64,000 nt of DNA from the NCBI RefSeq assembly GCF_016429195.1, contig NZ_JAELUF010000001.1, positions 62,001 to 126,000 of the forward strand, written 5' to 3'. The position numbers and the translations under genes were made by a program. Under the pieces are notes generated by a model. The model made no database searches. It saw only the letters and a list, made by a program, of their open reading frames with translations, and was not told where the DNA came from. This document shows, in pieces, positions 1-8,966 of the stretch (positions within the stretch are counted from its first letter, which is position 1; each line of letters opens with the position of its first letter). This stretch comes from Brevundimonas sp. ASV9 (GTDB taxonomy: Bacteria; Pseudomonadota; Alphaproteobacteria; Caulobacterales; Caulobacteraceae).

Positions 1-1337
1 TTGTCGGCCAGGGCGACGGCGACCGTGACGGGCGCGGTCGGGACCGTGTCGGCGGGGCCCTGCGGTTTGTAGTGGTCGCGCACGGCGTCGGCGATCGCGT
101 CGGAATGGCCGGCGAGACGGGCGTAGTAGCCGCCCATGATCCCCTGCAGTTCCGGGAACTCGCTGACCATGCCCGACAGCAGGTCGGCCTTGGACAGGCG
201 GGCGGCCGTTTCGGCCGCGTCGGCGTCGGCGCCGACCAGCGGCGCGATCTCGCGCGCCAGGGCGGCGATGCGCTCGACGCGCTCGGCCAGGGTGCCCAGT
301 TTGGCGTGGAAGGTGACGCCGGAGAGTTTGGCGTTCCAGGCGTCGAAGCCGACCTTCTGGTCTTCGTCCCAGAAGAAGCGGGCGTCGTTCAGGCGGGCGG
401 AAAGGACGCGGCTGTTGCCGGCGGCCAGGGCCTTGCCCCCGTCGGTCGCCTCGACATTGGCGACGACCAGAAAGTTCGGCGCCAGGCCATCCTTGGACGG
501 ATCGCGGACGGCGAAATACTTCTGGTGGACCTTCATCGACAGGCGCACGACTTCCGGCGGCAGAGCCAGGAACTGCGGGTCCATGTCGCCCAGGATCGGG
601 GTCGGCCATTCCGCCAGACCCGCCACCTCGTCCAGCAGGCCGTCGTCATCGACCAGGGCGAGGCCGCGCGCGGCGCAGGCGGCCTTGGCCTGTTCCAAAA
701 TGCGCAGCTTGCGGTCGGCGACGTCCAGCAGGACAAAGTTCTTTTCCAGTTGGGTGCGGTAATCAACGAAGTCGCTGACGCGCAGCAGCGCGCCGGACCC
801 CAGGAAGCGGTGCCCCTCGGTGATCGCGTCGCTCTGAATCCCGTCGATCTCGAACGGGACCACCTTGCCGTCGAACAGGCACAAGATGCGCTTGATCGGA
901 CGCACCCAGCGCAGCGTGCCGGAACCCCAGCGCATCGACTTGGGCCAGGGGAAGGTGCGGATCACCTGATCCACCGTCTCGGCGACCAGGTCGGTCGTGG
1001 CGCGGCCCTTGGACGACAGGACGGCGAACAGGACGCCGTCGCGCTCGGTCAGTTGATCGCGCGTCAGGCCGGTCTTGCGCAGGAAGCCTTCCAGCGCCTG
1101 TTCCGGGGCCGAGGCGCGCGGGCCCTTGACCTCTTCCACGCGGTCCGGCGTGGCCGTGGGCAAGCCGTCGATGACCAGGGTCAGGCGGCGTGGACCGGCA
1201 TAGGTCGTCAGCGCCTCCCACGTCAGGCCGGCGGCCTTCAGGCGGTCGGAGACCATACGCTCCAGGTCGCGCGCCGCGCCCTGCTGCATCCGGGCGGGGA
1301 TTTCTTCGGAGAAGATTTCGAGGAGGAGTTGGGGCAT
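1..1337 (-). CDS. glyS: Glycine--tRNA ligase beta subunit (partial, C-terminus beyond the left edge)
   Basis: This is the beta subunit of the bacterial alpha2-beta2 glycyl-tRNA synthetase, which charges tRNA-Gly in the cytosol. About 445 residues are present of a family that is usually near 690, so the tRNA-binding C-terminal part lies outside the window. The protein opens with the family's typical N-terminus (LLEIFSEEIPARM at residues 4-16) and continues with recognisable GlyS segments such as TFPWPKSMRWG, VHQKYFAVRD and LNDARFFWDED. The ATG at 1337 overlaps the glyQ stop by one base (TGATG), so the two subunits are translationally coupled, as expected for equimolar partners. No frameshift is seen in the visible part. 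Confidence 0.95.
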   Translation of the reverse strand, partial: MPQLLLEIFSEEIPARMQQGAARDLERMVSDRLKAAGLTWEALTTYAGPRRLTLVIDGLPTATPDRVEEVKGPRASAPEQALEGFLRKTGLTRDQLTERDGVLFAVLSSKGRATTDLVAETVDQVIRTFPWPKSMRWGSGTLRWVRPIKRILCLFDGKVVPFEIDGIQSDAITEGHRFLGSGALLRVSDFVDYRTQLEKNFVLLDVADRKLRILEQAKAACAARGLALVDDDGLLDEVAGLAEWPTPILGDMDPQFLALPPEVVRLSMKVHQKYFAVRDPSKDGLAPNFLVVANVEATDGGKALAAGNSRVLSARLNDARFFWDEDQKVGFDAWNAKLSGVTFHAKLGTLAERVERIAALAREIAPLVGADADAAETAARLSKADLLSGMVSEFPELQGIMGGYYARLAGHSDAIADAVRDHYKPQGPADTVPTAPVTVAVALAD

Positions 1338-2230
1338 CAGGCGGTTTTCCGCTCTTGTTCGACGTAGGCGAGGGCGCAGGCTTTGCAGAGTTCGCGGATG
1401 CGGCCGATGTAGCTCTGGCGTTCGGCGACGGCGATGGCGCCGCGGGCGTCCATCAGGTTGAACAGGTGGCTGGCCTTCAGCACCTGATCATAGGCGGGCA
1501 GGACCAGCGGCTGATCCTGCGGCCCGCGCATGTCCAGCAGGCGCTGGACCTCGCCCACCATATCCTCGAACCGGCGCTTCAGCCCGTCGACGTCATAGCC
1601 GTGGAAGTTGGCTTCCGACTGCTGGCGCTCGTTCTCCAGGAAGACCTCGCCGTAGGTCAGCCCCTCCTTGGTGAACTTCAGATCATAGACGTTGTCCACG
1701 CCCTGGACGTACATGGCCAGACGCTCCAGCCCGTAGGTCAGCTCGCCCGACACCACATCGACCTCGATGCCGCCGACGCCCTGGAAATAGGTGAACTGCG
1801 TCACCTCCATCCCGTCGCACCAAACCTCCCAGCCCAGGCCCCAAGCGCCGACGGTGGGGTTTTCCCAGTCGTCCTCGACGAAGCGGATGTCGTGCAGTTT
1901 CGGATCGATGCCGATGGCCGCCAGCGACCCCAGATACAGCTCCTGAAGGTTGTCCGGGTTCGGCTTCAGGATGACCTGGTATTGGTAATAGTGTTGGAGG
2001 CGGTTGGGATTTTCGCCATAGCGGCCGTCGCCGGGGCGGCGGCTGGGCTGGACATAGGCGGCCTTCCAGGGCTTCGAGCCAAGCGCGCGTAGGACGGTGG
2101 CGGGATGCAGCGTGCCGGCCCCGACCTCAATGTCATAGGGCTGCAGAATGGCGCAGCCCTGCTCGCCCCAATAGCGGTGGAGCGTCAGGATCAGGTCCTG
2201 AAACGCGAGCGGCTCGGTCGAGGTGGTCAA
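1337..2230 (-). CDS. glyQ: Glycine--tRNA ligase alpha subunit
   Basis: This is the catalytic alpha subunit of tetrameric glycyl-tRNA synthetase, 297 residues, a normal length. It carries the family core: [17 protein letters not shown] near the N-terminus, [14 protein letters not shown], then [20 protein letters not shown] and [19 protein letters not shown]. The only plausible start before the conserved core is a TTG at 2230, and no strong Shine-Dalgarno stands in front of it. It is followed by glyS with a one-base overlap. Upstream, a terminator at 2255-2288 insulates it from the FAS1 gene, so any promoter must lie in the short gap or within the terminator region. Confidence 0.96.
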   Translation of the reverse strand: MTTSTEPLAFQDLILTLHRYWGEQGCAILQPYDIEVGAGTLHPATVLRALGSKPWKAAYVQPSRRPGDGRYGENPNRLQHYYQYQVILKPNPDNLQELYLGSLAAIGIDPKLHDIRFVEDDWENPTVGAWGLGWEVWCDGMEVTQFTYFQGVGGIEVDVVSGELTYGLERLAMYVQGVDNVYDLKFTKEGLTYGEVFLENERQQSEANFHGYDVDGLKRRFEDMVGEVQRLLDMRGPQDQPLVLPAYDQVLKASHLFNLMDARGAIAVAERQSYIGRIRELCKACALAYVEQERKTA

Positions 2231-2254
2231 ATCAGGCTCGTGGGGAGGGGCTGC

Positions 2255-2288
2255 AAAAAAGACGGCGGACCATAGGGCCCGCCGCCTT
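2255..2288 (-). terminator. Rho-independent terminator of the FAS1 gene
   Basis: Read on the minus strand, this is an 11-bp G+C-rich stem (two G-U pairs) with a CTAT loop, followed directly by six T residues. It sits about 45 bases after the stop of the secreted FAS1 gene and about 25 bases before the glyQ start. Confidence 0.85.
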
Positions 2289-2330
2289 CCGCTTCAACAC
2301 GCTACCGAGCGAGCGCGTGGATGACCCTGA

Positions 2331-3191
2331 TCAGTTCGGGGTCGGTTTGGCTTCGGCCGCGCCGTCAGCGGCGGGATCAGCCGCATCGACCGGCGGCGTG
2401 GCCGGGGTGTCAACCTGACCATCGGTCGGGTTGACGACCGGCGATGAGGACGTGGTGGTCGTCATCGCGGCGGGCTGACCGTTCGGCGCCGTCGGGGCCG
2501 GCGTCGCCTCAGCGGCCGGAGCGGCGGCCTCGGCGGCTTCTTCATCGCCCATGGCGGCCATGGAGTTCGCCGGGTTCAGGACCTTGTCGATCGGGAAGAT
2601 GGCGCCGTTCGAGGCGTCCAGTTCCGCGCTGACGACGGTCGCGCCGTCAGCCTTGATGGCCGAACCCGTGCCGTCCAGCAGGACCTGGCTCTCGGCGGCC
2701 GTCTCTACGCCGCCCTTCTTGCCCATGATCTGGTCGGGCGTCACATCGGCCACGATCACGTGATACAGCAGCAGTTGGCGCAGTTCGGCGGCGTTGGCCG
2801 GGTCCATCAGACGGGTACGCTCGGCCTCGGGCACGGCGGCGAAGGCGGCGTCGGTCGGGGCGAAGATCGAGATGGCCGGGCGGCTGGCCAGGGTGTCGGT
2901 CAACTGGGCGGCGTCCAGCGCAGCCAGCAGGGTGGTGAACTGACCGCTGGCCTTCAGCTTGTCGACGACGGTTTCACCGGCGACCGGCGTGGTCGTCTCT
3001 GCAGCCGTGGTCGTGGTGGCGGCGGCCTCAGCCGTCGGAGCCGGCGTCTGCGGCATGGCCGGATCGGTTTGCGGCATGGTCGCCGGGGCGGGCGTCGTCG
3101 TGGTCGCCGGGGCGGTCATGTCCTGGGCGAAAGCGGGGGCGGCCATCAGGCTGACGACGGCGGTGGCGGCAAGCAGTTTTGCGCGAAGCAT
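2331..3191 (-). CDS. Secreted fasciclin (FAS1) domain protein
   Basis: This 286-residue exported protein starts with a Sec signal peptide (MLRAKLLAATAVVSLMAAPAFAQ, predicted cleavage after residue 22). A low-complexity Ala/Pro/Thr linker rich in PAT and MPQT follows to about residue 70. One FAS1 domain occupies roughly residues 72-208, with the H1 motif ISIFAPTDAAF (107-117), the conserved Tyr-His pair (143-144) and the H2 motif NGAIFPIDKVLNP (195-207). The tail is another disordered Ala/Pro/Thr/Asp-rich stretch. FAS1 domains mediate adhesion or matrix contacts; the ligand here is unknown. A good ribosome site (AGGAAAAAGGA) precedes the ATG. A second FAS1 protein, a lipoprotein, is encoded at 14693. 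Confidence 0.9.
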   Translation of the reverse strand: MLRAKLLAATAVVSLMAAPAFAQDMTAPATTTTPAPATMPQTDPAMPQTPAPTAEAAATTTTAAETTTPVAGETVVDKLKASGQFTTLLAALDAAQLTDTLASRPAISIFAPTDAAFAAVPEAERTRLMDPANAAELRQLLLYHVIVADVTPDQIMGKKGGVETAAESQVLLDGTGSAIKADGATVVSAELDASNGAIFPIDKVLNPANSMAAMGDEEAAEAAAPAAEATPAPTAPNGQPAAMTTTTSSSPVVNPTDGQVDTPATPPVDAADPAADGAAEAKPTPN

Positions 3192-3394
3192 GGCGATTTC
3201 CTTTTTCCTGTTTGAGGATCGCCACGGGGGAGACGGCGACCCGTTCCAGACATCGGAACTGCCGACTCAAATCAGAACGCCGTGATCTGGTTCCGAGATT
3301 TCGAAACAATGCGTAACGTTTGTGATGATCTGGGCGAGACCTGGGCGAAATCGCCGGTTTCGCAGTCTGATCGCCAGCATTCGGCCACAAAGCT

Positions 3395-4273
3395 TCAGCG
3401 TTGCTGTATGGACAGCTGCGTTGCTTTGACCCAGGCCTCGGGATGTGAAGCGGACAGAGCGCGCGCAGCGGATTGGGCCGCGTCGTCGCTGGGATATAAA
3501 CCAAACACCGTCGCTCCTGAGCCGGACATGCGGGTCAAGGCGATCTGGTCGGTCGCCGCCACCGCCGACAGGGCCGCGTTGATCGCCGGCGTCAGGGCCA
3601 GCGCAGGCGCTTCAAGATCGTTGCGCTGGGCCGACAGCCAGTCGATGACGGCGCCGATGGACCAGTCCTGGGGCGGCGCGGGTTTATCGGCGGCCCGCAC
3701 CGGCCCTGCATCATAGGCGCGATAGACGGCTCCGGTCGGCGAGGGGACGCCGGGGTTGAACAGCACGGCCGGCAGCGGCGGCAGGCGGGGTTCGTCGGTC
3801 AGCACGTCTCCCCTCCCCTCGGCCCAGGCCGTGCGCATGCGCAGACACATCGGCCCGTCCGCGCCGACGACGCCCGCGACCGTCTCAAGCGCGGCGTCGT
3901 CGAGATCGAGCGCCAGGACGTCGCGCGCCAGCTTCAGCGCCGCGCCCGCATCGGACGATCCGCCGCCCAGCCCCGCCGCGATGGGCAGGCGCTTGTCCAG
4001 CGTGACCTTCAGTTTCGGCTCTCCGATGCCGCAGGCCTCGCCCAGCTGACGCAGCGCGCGCAGGATCAGATTGTCGTCCGTCGGCCCCAGCCCGCCGCCG
4101 AACGGCCCGGCGACCGTCAGCGACAGACGATCCGCCGGCTCGACCGACACGCGATCCCCGACATCGGCGAAGGCGACCAGGCTGGACAGCGGATGATAGC
4201 CGTCAGCATCCACCGCGCCGACGTGTAGGAACAGATTGATCTTGGCCGGCGCCAGGGCGGTCAGGGCAGGCAT
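3395..4273 (-). CDS. ispE: 4-diphosphocytidyl-2-C-methyl-D-erythritol kinase
   Basis: This GHMP-family kinase of the non-mevalonate (MEP) isoprenoid pathway phosphorylates CDP-ME at the 2-hydroxyl using ATP. It has 292 residues. The N-terminal PAKINLFLHV (residues 9-18) carries the catalytic-type lysine K11. The ATP-binding glycine loop GLGGGSSDAG lies at 101-110, GADGPM follows, and the C-terminal GHMP motif MSGSGATVFGLY is intact. The start lies 3 bases after the stop of the upstream TPR gene, so the pair is probably co-transcribed. A pairing of a TPR protein with ispE is common in Alphaproteobacteria (family knowledge). Confidence 0.95.
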   Translation of the reverse strand: MPALTALAPAKINLFLHVGAVDADGYHPLSSLVAFADVGDRVSVEPADRLSLTVAGPFGGGLGPTDDNLILRALRQLGEACGIGEPKLKVTLDKRLPIAAGLGGGSSDAGAALKLARDVLALDLDDAALETVAGVVGADGPMCLRMRTAWAEGRGDVLTDEPRLPPLPAVLFNPGVPSPTGAVYRAYDAGPVRAADKPAPPQDWSIGAVIDWLSAQRNDLEAPALALTPAINAALSAVAATDQIALTRMSGSGATVFGLYPSDDAAQSAARALSASHPEAWVKATQLSIQQR

Positions 4274-4276
4274 GAC

Positions 4277-6154
4277 CTATTGCGCGACGCCCTTAGCGCT
4301 CGGCGCGCCGTCCAGCCCATTGGCGATCTTGCGTTCGACCTCGGCCCGACGTTCGGGTTCAGGCTCCAGCACCAGGACGCGATTCCACAGCCAGACGGCT
4401 TCGCGTTGACGGCCGACCTTCCAATAGGCGTCGCCGAGGTGATCATTGATCTCGGCGTTGGACGGTTCCTTGTCGACAGCTTCTTCCAGCGTGTTGACGG
4501 CGGTTTCGTACTGGCCCTGTTTGAACTGCGCCCAGCCCAGGGAATCCTGGATATTGCCGTTGTCGGGCTCCAGCGCATGGGCGCGGGCGATCATCTCGGC
4601 GCCTTCCTGAACCCGCAGCCCCTTATCGACCCAAAGATAGCCGAGGTAGTTCAGCATGTCGGCGTCGTTCGGCGCGGTCTGAAGCGCGGCCCAAAGTTCG
4701 GCCTCGGCCTCGGGAACACGACCCAGCGCCTCATAGGCGGCGCCGCGCAGAAAGTGGACGCTGGCGCCCTGATCGGCGGTGTTCAACAGCGGCCCGTCCA
4801 ACAGGGCGAGCGCCTCGTCATGCTGTTTCAGCTGCATCAGCTGACCGGCCAAGACCAGGGCGATCTGCCGATCGTCGGGGCTGGCGGCGGCGGCGCGGCG
4901 CAGCTCGGTGAGCGCGTCCTGCGACTGGCCGTCCTCTTCCAGCGCCACGGCCAGCTGAGCGCGGGCGGCGGCATAGAGCTGCGGATCGGCGGTCCCGACC
5001 CGCGACAGGGCGTTGCGGGCGGCGGATTTCAGACCGGCGCGGGAGAGCACCTGGGCCAGCTGATATTCCGTCTCGTCATCGTCGTGCAGGTTCTGGGCGA
5101 GGCGCAGATAGACGGCGGCGAACTCGTTGCCGCGCTCGGCCGAAGCCTGGGCGGCGGCGGTGATCAGGCCCTGGGCGGCGCCTTCGCGGAAGTCGGGCAA
5201 GGCGGGCGGGCGGCCGCCGTCCTTCAGCCGTTGCAGCGCGCGGGCCACGCCCGGATCGACGGGTTGCACCGCCATGGCGGCTTCATACAGGGCGACGGCG
5301 TCGTCGCGGCGACCGCGCCGTTCCAGAAACTCGCCATAGGGGCGTTTGAACAGGGCGCCGACGCCGGCGACTTCGGAAGCGGTCTTCAACTCGACCTCGG
5401 CCTCGGCATAGTCGCGACGTTTTTCCAGCAGGGCGGCGCGATTGATGCGGGCGAAGGCCAGGGTCAGGGGATCGCCGGCGGTCGGGACCGGCTGAAGCGC
5501 CCGAGTCCAGTCGCCGGCTGCGGCGGCGATCCACGGCGCAACCAGCAGACCGGCGCGCGCGTGCGGGGTCCCGATGGGCTGACGGGCCAGTTCGGCGTTC
5601 GGCGTCCTGGCGTCGCCGCGCACGAAGTCCTGGACCAGACGCACCAGCCGTCCGCCCTCGACGAACGCGGGAGACGCGGTCGCATCGGTCGGGGCCAGGG
5701 CGGCCGCCACATCCAGATCGCCGGTCAGCAGGGCGGAGGTGAAGGCCTGTTCGCGCACGCGCGGCTGTTCCGGCGTCAGCCTTTCCGCCTGGGCCAGATA
5801 GTCCGAGCCGGTCGCCCCCTCGCCCTGCATCAGGGCCAGCTTGCCCGCCAGATACAGGCCATAGGCGCTGCGGCCCTCGGCGTTCGTCGGGATCGGCGCC
5901 CAGACGGCCGGAATCGCCGGCGTCGCGGGCGTGTCGCTGATGATGATGTGAGGATTGGGCGCGGCCTCGGTCGGCGCCTGACTTGGTGTGGCTTGGCCCG
6001 GCGCCGTCTGGCCCGGTTCCAGGATGACGGCCGGCGGGTGGGTGTCCGGCGTCGGGGCGGGCGGCGTCGCTTCCTGAGCCGAGGCATGGCCGGAAAGCGC
6101 CACGGCGAGGACGGTCAGGGAGGCGGCGAACAGGCGAGAACGGGAGGCGATCAT
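4277..6154 (-). CDS. Exported tetratricopeptide-repeat protein
   Basis: This 625-residue protein has an N-terminal signal peptide (MIASRSRLFAASLTVLAVALSGHASAQ), then a Pro/Ala/Thr-rich linker and a long alpha-helical TPR array. Clear TPR signatures occur in the C-terminal half, for example LNYLGYLWVDKG, IQDSLGWAQFKQGQYETAV and INDHLGDAYWKVGRQREAV. The ATG at 6154 was chosen because the signal peptide begins there; upstream in-frame codons run into the neighbouring oxidoreductase gene. It is probably a periplasmic or outer-membrane-associated scaffold. The specific partner is not evident from sequence. It directly precedes ispE. Confidence 0.85.
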   Translation of the reverse strand: MIASRSRLFAASLTVLAVALSGHASAQEATPPAPTPDTHPPAVILEPGQTAPGQATPSQAPTEAAPNPHIIISDTPATPAIPAVWAPIPTNAEGRSAYGLYLAGKLALMQGEGATGSDYLAQAERLTPEQPRVREQAFTSALLTGDLDVAAALAPTDATASPAFVEGGRLVRLVQDFVRGDARTPNAELARQPIGTPHARAGLLVAPWIAAAAGDWTRALQPVPTAGDPLTLAFARINRAALLEKRRDYAEAEVELKTASEVAGVGALFKRPYGEFLERRGRRDDAVALYEAAMAVQPVDPGVARALQRLKDGGRPPALPDFREGAAQGLITAAAQASAERGNEFAAVYLRLAQNLHDDDETEYQLAQVLSRAGLKSAARNALSRVGTADPQLYAAARAQLAVALEEDGQSQDALTELRRAAAASPDDRQIALVLAGQLMQLKQHDEALALLDGPLLNTADQGASVHFLRGAAYEALGRVPEAEAELWAALQTAPNDADMLNYLGYLWVDKGLRVQEGAEMIARAHALEPDNGNIQDSLGWAQFKQGQYETAVNTLEEAVDKEPSNAEINDHLGDAYWKVGRQREAVWLWNRVLVLEPEPERRAEVERKIANGLDGAPSAKGVAQ

Positions 6155-6218
6155 GCCCGGACCCTTCACGCTTTTGCAGCGGCGGGCAAGGGCGGAACGC
6201 CGCCCCTGCCCCGTTCCG

Positions 6219-7979
6219 TCACATGTTCGGATAGTTGGGACCGCCGCCGCCCTCGGGCGTGGTCCAGACGATGTTCTGCGACGGATCCTTGATGTCGCAG
6301 GTTTTGCAGTGAACGCAGTTCTGGGCGTTGATGACGAAGCGGGGATCGGCCTTGGCCGCCTCGTCGCCATAGACCACCTCGTACACGCCCGCGGGGCAGT
6401 AAAGCCGCGCCGGCTCGCCGTATTTGGGCAGGTTGACGCGGATCGGGATCGACGGATCCAGCAGCTTCAGGTGGGCCGGCTGGTCCTCGGCGTGGTTGGT
6501 GTTGGAGATGAACACCGACGACAGCTTGTCGAACGACAGCTTGCCGTCCGGCTTCGGATAGGCGATCGCCTTGTGGTCGGCGGCCAGGCCGGTCGAGGCG
6601 GCGTCGGTCTTTTCGTGCTTCAGCGTCGGGATCGGCGACAGGCCGCCCAAAAGGGTGCGGCACCACATGTCAAACATGCCCAGCGCCCCGCCCAGCGTCG
6701 TGCCGAACTTGGACAGCAGCGGCTTGGCGTTCCGGACAACCGACAACTCTTTATAGACCCAGCTCTTTTCGAAGGCGGCCTGGTATTCGACCAGTTCGTC
6801 GCCCGCGCGCCCGGCCTGAACGGCCTCGTAAGCGGCGTCGGCGGCCAGCATGCCGGTCTTCATGGCGTTGTGGCTGCCCTTGATGCGGGGCACGTTCACG
6901 AAGCCGGCCGAACAACCGATCAGCACGCCGCCGGGGAAGCTCAGCTTCGGGATCGACTGCAGGCCGCCCTCGGTGATGGCGCGCGCGCCGTAGGAGATGC
7001 GTGTTCCGCCCTCCAGGTGCTGGGCGATCTCGGGGTGGTGCTTGAAGCGCTGGAACTCGTCGAACGGCGACAGGAACGGGTTCTTATAGTTCAGGTGAAC
7101 CACATAGCCGACGGCCACGTAGCGATCGCCGAAGTGATACAGGAAGCTGCCGCCGCCAGTGTGTTCGTCCAGCGGCCAGCCGGTCGTGTGCTGGGCCAGG
7201 CCGGGCTGGTGCTTGTCGGCCGGCACCTGCCACAACTCTTTCAGGCCGATGCCGTATTTCTGGGGCGACTTGCCGTCCTGAAGCTTGTGCGTGGCGATGA
7301 TGGTCTTGGCCAGGGAGCCACGCACGCCCTCGGCGATGAAGACATATTTGCCGTGTAGTTCAATGCCAGGCTGGAAATCGCCGGTCGGCTTGCCCTCGCG
7401 GTCGATGCCGAAGACGCCGGCGACGACGCCCTTCACCTGACCGGTCTCTTCTTCCCAGACGACGTGGCTGGCGGCCATGCCGGGATAGACCTCGACGCCC
7501 AGGGCCTCGGCCTGCTCGCCCAGCCAGCGCGTGACGTTGCCCAGCGAGGCGATGTAGCAGCCGTGATTGTGCATGAAGGGCGGCATCAGCGGCATGGGCA
7601 GCGACGCCGACCCCTGCGGGCCCAGCAGCAGGAACTTGTCCTTCGTGACCGGCGTTTCCAGCGGCGCGCCGCGTTCCTTCCAGTCAGGGAACAGTTCGTT
7701 CAGCGCCTTGGGATCGATGACCGCGCCCGACAGGATGTGACCGCCAACCTCGGCCGCCTTTTCCAGGACGGCGACGGTGATTTCCTTGCCGTCCTTTTCC
7801 GCGCGCTGCTTCAGGCGGATAGCCGCCGACAGGCCGGCCGGACCGCCGCCGACGATCACGACATCATATTCCATGATCTCGCGCTCGACGCCGTTCAGCG
7901 CCTCCAGCGGCGGCAGATTGTCGATGATGGCGTCCTGACGGGCGTTTTCCGCGCCGCCTTCGATGGCGTCTTCGGCCAT
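6219..7979 (-). CDS. Electron transfer flavoprotein-ubiquinone oxidoreductase
   Basis: This membrane-associated flavoprotein passes electrons from reduced ETF (fatty-acid and amino-acid oxidation) to ubiquinone. It has 586 residues from the ATG at 7979, which has an AGGGGA ribosome site; an upstream in-frame start would only add a poor leader. The FAD-binding GGGPAGLSAAIRL lies at residues 44-56, followed by EKAAEVGGHILSGAV. The C-terminus has the single [4Fe-4S] domain with cysteines in LYCPAGVYE and the cluster NCVHCKTCDIKDP, ending in WTTPEGGGGPNYPNM. All expected features are present. No etfA or etfB gene is adjacent. Confidence 0.95.
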   Translation of the reverse strand: MAEDAIEGGAENARQDAIIDNLPPLEALNGVEREIMEYDVVIVGGGPAGLSAAIRLKQRAEKDGKEITVAVLEKAAEVGGHILSGAVIDPKALNELFPDWKERGAPLETPVTKDKFLLLGPQGSASLPMPLMPPFMHNHGCYIASLGNVTRWLGEQAEALGVEVYPGMAASHVVWEEETGQVKGVVAGVFGIDREGKPTGDFQPGIELHGKYVFIAEGVRGSLAKTIIATHKLQDGKSPQKYGIGLKELWQVPADKHQPGLAQHTTGWPLDEHTGGGSFLYHFGDRYVAVGYVVHLNYKNPFLSPFDEFQRFKHHPEIAQHLEGGTRISYGARAITEGGLQSIPKLSFPGGVLIGCSAGFVNVPRIKGSHNAMKTGMLAADAAYEAVQAGRAGDELVEYQAAFEKSWVYKELSVVRNAKPLLSKFGTTLGGALGMFDMWCRTLLGGLSPIPTLKHEKTDAASTGLAADHKAIAYPKPDGKLSFDKLSSVFISNTNHAEDQPAHLKLLDPSIPIRVNLPKYGEPARLYCPAGVYEVVYGDEAAKADPRFVINAQNCVHCKTCDIKDPSQNIVWTTPEGGGGPNYPNM

Positions 7980-8069
7980 GGTTTCCCCTGAATCCCGGTT
8001 ATCTGTGTGGTTATGCCGCTTATCGGAAGGTGACGCGAGGGCGGTCAAGGCTTATCGGTGGTTCGAGAC

Positions 8070-8882
8070 ATGAACGCGCAACCCCATGACATCGCTGCAG
8101 TCGAAAGCCTGCTCGCCTTCTGGCGGGATGCGGGGGTCGACGCCTGCTATGGCGATGCGCCCGTCGATCACACCCATGTCGCCCCGCCGCCGGCCGTCAA
8201 GGCGGTGCAGAGGGCGACGGCCTCGGTCGTCATGCCACTAGCCGGCGTCAACGCCGATGACGCCCTCGCCGAGGCGCGGCGGCTGGCCGCCGGCGCCGCG
8301 ACGCTTCAGGATCTGGCGGCGGCGGTCGCGGCGTTCGAGGGCTGTCCGCTGCGCGGCATGGGCGCGACGCAATCGGTGTTCGGACGCGGCAACCCCAATG
8401 CCTCGGTCCTGATTATCGGCGAAGGGCCCGGCGGGGACGAGGATCGGGCGGGACAACCCTTCGTCGGCAAGGCCGGGCAGTTGCTGGACCGGATGCTGGC
8501 GGCGGCAGGTCTGACCGACAAGGTGTTCATCACCAACACGGTCTTCTGGCGCCCGCCCGGCAACCGCACCCCCAGCCCGCAGGAACAGGCGGTGTGCGCG
8601 CCCTTCGTCGAGCGCGCCTTCGCCCTGCTGAAGCCCAGGGCCGTGCTGCTGCTGGGCGCAGCCTCGGCCAAGTCGGTGCTCGGCGCCGAGGAAGGCATCA
8701 TGAAACTGCGCGGCGCCTGGAAGGAATGGCGTCTGCTGGAGGGGGCGGTGTCGGCGCCCGTCATGCCGACCCTGCATCCCGCCTTTCTGCTGCGTCAGCC
8801 ACAAGCGAAACGGCAGGTGTGGAGCGACCTGCTTTCGCTGGCCGTTCGCCTTGAAACGGACTCGGTTGAAGAACAAGGCTAA
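8070..8882 (+). CDS. Uracil-DNA glycosylase, family 4-like, lacking two iron-sulfur cysteines
   Basis: This 270-residue protein belongs to the UDG superfamily and removes uracil from DNA in base-excision repair. Motif A is GEGPGGDEDRAGQPF (residues 117-131), then GKAGQLLDRML and RPPGNRTPSPQE (161-172), and motif B is PTLHPAFLLR. Family-4 enzymes normally hold a [4Fe-4S] cluster with four cysteines. Here C92 and C176 remain, but the CxxC partner is R95 and the usual Cys before RPPGNR is W160, so the cluster is probably absent or altered. The ATG at 8070 is preferred over a GTG at 8058. It is divergent from the ETF-QO gene. Confidence 0.85.
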   Translation: MNAQPHDIAAVESLLAFWRDAGVDACYGDAPVDHTHVAPPPAVKAVQRATASVVMPLAGVNADDALAEARRLAAGAATLQDLAAAVAAFEGCPLRGMGATQSVFGRGNPNASVLIIGEGPGGDEDRAGQPFVGKAGQLLDRMLAAAGLTDKVFITNTVFWRPPGNRTPSPQEQAVCAPFVERAFALLKPRAVLLLGAASAKSVLGAEEGIMKLRGAWKEWRLLEGAVSAPVMPTLHPAFLLRQPQAKRQVWSDLLSLAVRLETDSVEEQG

Positions 8883-8966
8883 TCGCGGCATGTTCGCATG
8901 CTGACGACCGATCGCCATACACGCGCCTGTATCTTACGCGCGTCGCCAACGAGGGGGCCGCCGCTT

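Noticed and set aside
3265-3320. GGAAC and CGTT boxes near the FAS1 gene start, considered as an EcfG (general stress) promoter
   Set aside because: The spacing between boxes is about 10 bases, not the 16-17 needed.
4280-6292. 670-codon frame on the plus strand opposite the TPR gene
   Set aside because: The translation is repetitive Gly/Gln/Arg/Leu with no motif; the minus-strand frame has a signal peptide and TPR motifs.
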